54,320 nucleotides of DNA from assembly GCA_002753305.1 (NCBI GenBank), contig PEAC01000008.1, positions 1 to 54,320 on the forward strand. Direction: 5' to 3'. This DNA comes from Nitrospirae bacterium MYbin6. GTDB taxonomy: Bacteria; Nitrospirota; Thermodesulfovibrionia; Thermodesulfovibrionales; Magnetobacteriaceae. Below the pieces are notes generated by a model, which was not told the DNA's origin, made no database searches, and saw only the letters and a list, made by a program, of their open reading frames with translations. A program made the translations under genes and the position numbers. The first letter of the stretch is position 1. Each line of letters begins with the position of its first letter. This document shows, in pieces, positions 50,469 to 54,320 of this stretch.

Positions 50469-53400
50469 TCAATCCCAGCCCCAGCGGATATCGCGCATGA
50501 GGTCCTCGAATTCATATATGCGGATTCTGTTATTTACCGGGGCCAGGGCCGCGTTTATGAGTCTTTCGGCCTCGTTGAACCTTGACATTCTTATACGTGT
50601 GCCCGATACCGGAGGGCCACTCTCGAAGGGGAACCTGCCCTCAAGCATCCAATACGCCAGGAGCCCTAAGTAATATACGATGGCCTTTTCTATATTGTCT
50701 TCGTTGCCCAGTATCTGTTCAGGGGATGGATTTGCGTAGAACTCCGGTGTGACAAAGCAGTCCCCTCCGTTGCCGATTAATGTTGCCTTGTATTTCTGGC
50801 TGTTGAGGATAATTTCCCTGTCAATGGCGAGTTTCGACAGGCCATTACCGGCAAGCATGACCTTGCCATTGTCCCAAAATACGTGCGATGGGTGCAGGTT
50901 GGGTATGAACCAGAGCGGCCGCGCGAAGTTTAAGAGAGTTATGATTGATGTGAGGATTTCTCTTGCCTTATGCGGCAGTATGCCGGCCGTGCCAAGCGTT
51001 CTCAGCGACTCTGCCTTTATGACAGGTTCCACCTGCACTATCCACTTCTGGCTCCTGTGGAGGTTCTGTATCTTTGTGAACCCATCTGGAAGGGCATTAA
51101 AACCGGAGTCGTCGGCAATGTTGATATGCGTGTTTGCCGCAGGGATACACCGCAGGAGCGCGTCCGTTTTCTTTGCCTGATTGTAGGCTCCCATTGTGAC
51201 GAACAAACCGTGGTCTTTAAATAACCCCGTGGCTACGTAATCGGCAACCACTACCATGGGAAACCCCCTGCGCTGCAAACAGTCCTTGAGCCTTGAGTTT
51301 AGTAAGAGTTCTACTCTGAATTTCAGGTGCTTACGCCTGTACATGGTCAATATCCCGATTTGGTCTTTTAATAACGGCACCCTGCTGAAGAAATGCTTAT
51401 CGAAGTTTAAAAAGTAGTTTTCGATCTTATGCTCCTGCAATCTGTCCAAAAAGTCCCTTTCCCTGGTTATTGTGTTGCTTGTGCCGTCATCACAGGATGT
51501 TAAGATAAGTTTATGTAAATAGTTAAAGGCCGGCTTAAACTCGTTGAGATTGAGAAATGCCCGGGCCATCTCGAATTTCAGCGCGCAAAGCGCCGGGTCA
51601 TTCGTTTTAATGTCATAGTAGTCCCTTTGGAACAGGTGCCTGGCCTGAAATACTATCAAATCGAAAAGGCCGGCCCTGGCAAGCCTCAGATAAAACATCC
51701 GCCTGTAGAGGTTGAGGATATATCTGTAGAACCGCCGTTTCTCCACATCTTTGAGATTGACTCCGGTTATCACATTTTGTTCGTAGAGGTGCAGGATATC
51801 AAGCCACTGCAGCGTATCTTGTTTAATCAGCCGTGCCAGGAGGATTTTGAAGCTGAAATCCCATGCCTGAGTAGGAGGATTCACAAGAAGGCCAGCCTTG
51901 TCCAGGTAGGCCAGTATCTCGCCCTGCCCGGGGTGCGCGGTAACCATTTTTTTCCACTTGTTGTTCTCCTTCCACCAGAAAAATACCCAGTAGAAGATCT
52001 TTAAAAACAGCGGATAGTTAAACACAACCAGGATAATGACAGTTAAAATGAAAATCCCCGTTGCCAGAGGGGTGAAGGCATTTATAAAGGAACGGACGGA
52101 TTGAACCTTTTTATAAAAGTCCGCCACCCCCGGCTCCTCCAGAAACTCTGGGTCTTGTATAAGTACGTAATCAAATTTTCTTTCCACATTTCTATATAAT
52201 ACAAACTGAAGCAGCGAGGGATAGTCATACTTTGAGGCCATCTCCAGGATATCCCTTTTGACTTCGGAAATGTTGGAAAGCAACGCCGCCTCTTTCTTTG
52301 CGTTTTGCTTAAATGCCCGGATTGTTTGCCTGAAATATGTATCGCCGGGGTAGAGTTCACCGGCAATGGACATGAGGACATCTATCCGGTCGTCGTTTCG
52401 AGACTCAATGGAGTGTTTCAACTCTGTAAGCAGATACTCCATCTCCGGCGGAGGCAAGACGCCCTGGTTGAAGTACTCAGGCACGTTTGGATTCTGCAGG
52501 GGGAGTTTTATTGCCGGCTCGGAGGCGAAGTAAATCCGGCCCTCTGCCGTGATGCCGGTAAGTGAGTATTGCCCTTCGGCAGAGGGAAAGAGGTATAGTT
52601 TGTCTAATTGCGGAATTGGGGCGTTGAATTGTGCAAGCTTGTTTTTCTTGCCATCCTCAAGCCCATAGAGTATGTTGCCGTCCTGAGTTAAGATCATGGG
52701 GGTGAGTGTATCCTTGCCGGTTTTCCTGATATAAAACGGGATGTTTCCATAGAGCCTGATGTCGTCGGCAACTGGTAGTTTCTCGAAATTAGCGGCGCTG
52801 ATTTTCCAAATCGAGTTAGTCTCTATGATGTTTAAGTATAAAAAGCAATCGGTACTGCTCTGGCAGAAGGCCGTCAGCTGGTTCGTAAAGTTATACTGAA
52901 GTCCCTGATAGATAATGTCCGGTTTAATAGACAGCTTCCTGTCAGGGCTTACAGTAAGCGTATAGAAATCAATGGTCTTGTTGTGCGACGGGCCTGCAAG
53001 CCGCCATGTGACGGTGTTATCAGATTCATGTCCTTTTATCAGCGTAGGCGCGACCCTGAGTTCGTTTGCAATGGGAAGGACTATCTGGTCAAAGACGAAA
53101 TCGCTCTGTGTAGAGAGAAACACTTGCAGGTAGAATTTGTCCTTAAACGTAAAGGGTATGAGGAAATCATTGATGCCGTCGTCGTTTAAATCCTCTACGA
53201 CGGGGGATGAATATGTTGTGCCGTTTAGTTCAAACGGATAGACATCCAAGGGTGCGTTTTTAGTTAAACTCACGCCGTCAATCAGGAACAGTCCCCTGGC
53301 CGCAACAAGCACGTCGACAACTCCGTCGTTGTCAAAGTCTGCGAGGGCGGGGCGTGAGATAATGCTTCCCGGGATTGTGGCCTCTGCCCGTTTTGTAAAG

Positions 53401-53798
53401 GTACGTCCGTCTATGGCTGCGACGATGCTTTTCTCTGCCGGTTTATTATAATCCGCCAGCCTTGCAAAGGCCAGGATATCCAGTGTGCCTGATTTTCTGA
53501 GATCAAGCAGTACTGGGTCTGCTTTAATGGATTCGCCAACTTTAATGGCGCGTGGTTTTTTGCCGTTTGAGTTAATGGCAACGATAAAGCCCTTTTTAGT
53601 GCCGAATACAATCTCGTTTTTGCCATCGCCGTTAATGTCACCAAAGACGAGGGATGTTGATATCTCACCGTACGTATCGACCCAGTGCTTGTCGGCGTCG
53701 GGGAAATACCACTGTCCGCCGAAGGCCTGAAGCGGTACAAGCAAGGCCAGTACGATTTGTATCGCTAGTCCGATTATTATAATTAACAGGGGCCGCAT
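50469..53798 (-). CDS. Membrane protein: FG-GAP propeller fused to pseudokinase
   Basis: 1109 residues. A signal anchor (residues 5-26) leads into a periplasmic beta-propeller with FG-GAP/VCBS calcium loops at 54-62 (DINGDGKNE), 154-162 (DFDNDGVVD) and 203-211 (DLNDDGIND). A membrane segment lies near 573-600. The cytoplasmic half starts with a ~330-residue helical region and ends in a protein-kinase C-lobe (about 920-1109). The catalytic loop is NLHPSHVF in place of DLKPxN, DFG is GNG, yet TPEFYANPSPEQ and YYLGLLAYWMLEGRFPFE keep the kinase layout. The catalytic and metal Asp are lost, so this is a pseudokinase. Likely a transmembrane signalling or scaffold protein; partners unknown. Confidence 0.75.
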   Translation of the reverse strand: MRPLLIIIIGLAIQIVLALLVPLQAFGGQWYFPDADKHWVDTYGEISTSLVFGDINGDGKNEIVFGTKKGFIVAINSNGKKPRAIKVGESIKADPVLLDLRKSGTLDILAFARLADYNKPAEKSIVAAIDGRTFTKRAEATIPGSIISRPALADFDNDGVVDVLVAARGLFLIDGVSLTKNAPLDVYPFELNGTTYSSPVVEDLNDDGINDFLIPFTFKDKFYLQVFLSTQSDFVFDQIVLPIANELRVAPTLIKGHESDNTVTWRLAGPSHNKTIDFYTLTVSPDRKLSIKPDIIYQGLQYNFTNQLTAFCQSSTDCFLYLNIIETNSIWKISAANFEKLPVADDIRLYGNIPFYIRKTGKDTLTPMILTQDGNILYGLEDGKKNKLAQFNAPIPQLDKLYLFPSAEGQYSLTGITAEGRIYFASEPAIKLPLQNPNVPEYFNQGVLPPPEMEYLLTELKHSIESRNDDRIDVLMSIAGELYPGDTYFRQTIRAFKQNAKKEAALLSNISEVKRDILEMASKYDYPSLLQFVLYRNVERKFDYVLIQDPEFLEEPGVADFYKKVQSVRSFINAFTPLATGIFILTVIILVVFNYPLFLKIFYWVFFWWKENNKWKKMVTAHPGQGEILAYLDKAGLLVNPPTQAWDFSFKILLARLIKQDTLQWLDILHLYEQNVITGVNLKDVEKRRFYRYILNLYRRMFYLRLARAGLFDLIVFQARHLFQRDYYDIKTNDPALCALKFEMARAFLNLNEFKPAFNYLHKLILTSCDDGTSNTITRERDFLDRLQEHKIENYFLNFDKHFFSRVPLLKDQIGILTMYRRKHLKFRVELLLNSRLKDCLQRRGFPMVVVADYVATGLFKDHGLFVTMGAYNQAKKTDALLRCIPAANTHINIADDSGFNALPDGFTKIQNLHRSQKWIVQVEPVIKAESLRTLGTAGILPHKAREILTSIITLLNFARPLWFIPNLHPSHVFWDNGKVMLAGNGLSKLAIDREIILNSQKYKATLIGNGGDCFVTPEFYANPSPEQILGNEDNIEKAIVYYLGLLAYWMLEGRFPFESGPPVSGTRIRMSRFNEAERLINAALAPVNNRIRIYEFEDLMRDIRWGWD

Positions 53799-53804
53799 CT
53801 ATTG

Positions 53805-53835
53805 ATTATATAAATATTCGGCAGGTAAATGTCAA
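53805..53835 (-). promoter_or_regulatory. Promoter of the propeller-pseudokinase gene, leaderless spacing
   Basis: On the minus strand TTGACA (53835-53830), a 19-base spacer and TATAAT (53810-53805), which ends six bases before the ATG at 53798. No Shine-Dalgarno is present. Confidence 0.6.
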
Positions 53836-53864
53836 AAAAATGAGAGTGTGTGGCAGCTCTGAAA

Positions 53865-54191
53865 TTATTCATTTGTTGAACCTCCGCCCTTCTCATCGGA
53901 TGATATATCGTCAGGGGGAAATCCATCCGGCTCCAGGGCAGGTTCTGTCTCATCGAATGGGCTTATGGGTTCTGATTCGTCGTTGCGATTATCGTTTATT
54001 GGTTTAGGCTTATCTGGCGGGTTCGGTGGATTTTGGGGTTCGATTATGGTATAGGAGGCGCGGTTCATAATCGTTTTGTTGTCAGAGATTTCCCTGTAGG
54101 TATAAAATAAAGGTATGAGCGACATGCAGGCCAAAAGGCAAAAGGCGATAATTGTAACCTTAACTCTCACTGGCAGCTCCCAGGCATACAT
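53865..54191 (-). CDS. Small single-pass membrane protein with acidic proline-rich tail
   Basis: 108 residues, unrecognised. One hydrophobic helix near residues 11-30 (VTIIAFCLLACMSLIPLFY) is followed by a disordered, Pro/Asp/Glu/Asn-rich tail to the end. The topology is an N-terminal anchor with the acidic tail probably outside. It lies 66 bases upstream of the pseudokinase gene on the same strand, but that gene has its own promoter. Function not inferable. Confidence 0.5.
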   Translation of the reverse strand: MYAWELPVRVKVTIIAFCLLACMSLIPLFYTYREISDNKTIMNRASYTIIEPQNPPNPPDKPKPINDNRNDESEPISPFDETEPALEPDGFPPDDISSDEKGGGSTNE

Positions 54192-54215
54192 ACATATCTG
54201 AAAAACTAATGGAAA

Positions 54216-54288
54216 CGCGCCTGAGAGGATTCGAACCTCCGGCCTGAGGTTCCGGAGACCTCCGCTCTATCCCCTGAGCTACAGGCGC
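54216..54288 (-). tRNA. tRNA-Arg (anticodon CCG)
   Basis: The minus strand folds into a complete cloverleaf. The acceptor stem GCGCCTG/CAGGCGC, D-arm GCTC/GAGC, anticodon arm GAGGT/ACCTC with loop CTCCGGA, and T-arm GGAGG/CCTCT around TTCGAAT are all there. The anticodon is CCG, reading CGG Arg codons. Position 73 is G. CCA is not encoded and must be added. Confidence 0.95.
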
Positions 54289-54320
54289 ATATATTTAACG
54301 AAAAATAAGAAGGGGTGAGC

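Overview
This is a bacterial chromosomal window of moderate GC content. It has ordinary housekeeping genes (rpmE, prfA, a tsaC-type gene, endonuclease V, a SpoU/TrmH methylase, a tRNA-Arg) set among accessory blocks. The protein repertoire (DUF362 ferredoxin proteins, a citrate/isopropylmalate-synthase-family enzyme paired with isocitrate dehydrogenase, Rpn-type nucleases, a large sugar-acid locus) fits an uncultured anaerobic Nitrospirota (Thermodesulfovibrionia-like) or a similar deep-branching Gram-negative lineage. That placement is a judgement from protein types, not a measurement.

Layout. 1-6.3 kb: an internally deleted RAYT transposase; a plus-strand group of a patatin-like protein with an altered catalytic dyad, a DHA2 MFS pump and a DsrE-like protein; then a decayed IS4-type element with 29-bp terminal inverted repeats. 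6.3-14.2 kb: housekeeping and redox genes, a receiver/cyclic-nucleotide-binding regulator and a CDF transporter. 14.3-20.9 kb: an accessory island with a type II restriction-modification locus (methylase interrupted by one in-frame TGA, MvaI/BcnI-like nuclease open), a secreted Ntn-hydrolase, three transposase remnants and a GC-rich AbiEii-type toxin pair. 21-25.3 kb: a DnaJ-MORN fusion, then a minus-strand operon of a GDP-mannose-dehydratase-like enzyme, a radical SAM protein and a GT4 glycosyltransferase. 25.4-27.8 kb: a citrate-synthase-like enzyme translationally coupled to isocitrate dehydrogenase.

28-46.5 kb is the centrepiece: an 18-kb minus-strand locus read from one promoter-like site at 46.46-46.49 kb. 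Its core matches the SpsC-D-E-F-G/Pse-Leg logic of nonulosonic acid (sialic-acid-like sugar) synthesis: cytidylyltransferase, DegT aminotransferase, GNAT, NeuB-type synthase and PseG-like protein. Around the core are decoration genes: N-acetyl-sugar amidotransferase, NodU-type carbamoyltransferase, two asparagine-synthase-like amidotransferases, two radical SAM enzymes (one with a B12-binding domain), a UDP-glucose-dehydrogenase-like protein that has lost its catalytic Cys and Lys, and a large putative transferase. Several members lack canonical catalytic residues, so the locus probably makes an unusual, heavily modified surface or flagellin sugar.

46.6-54.3 kb: a CheY-CheC-PAS/GGDEF signalling operon; an AAA ATPase plus DUF4276 TOPRIM-like pair that looks like a defence module; a 1109-residue membrane protein joining an FG-GAP beta-propeller to a cytoplasmic pseudokinase; a small membrane protein; and tRNA-Arg(CCG). 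A cross-cutting signal is that at least seven unrelated genes have a TATAAT-like -10 box only 5-12 bases before the start codon with no convincing Shine-Dalgarno, which suggests leaderless transcription is common here.
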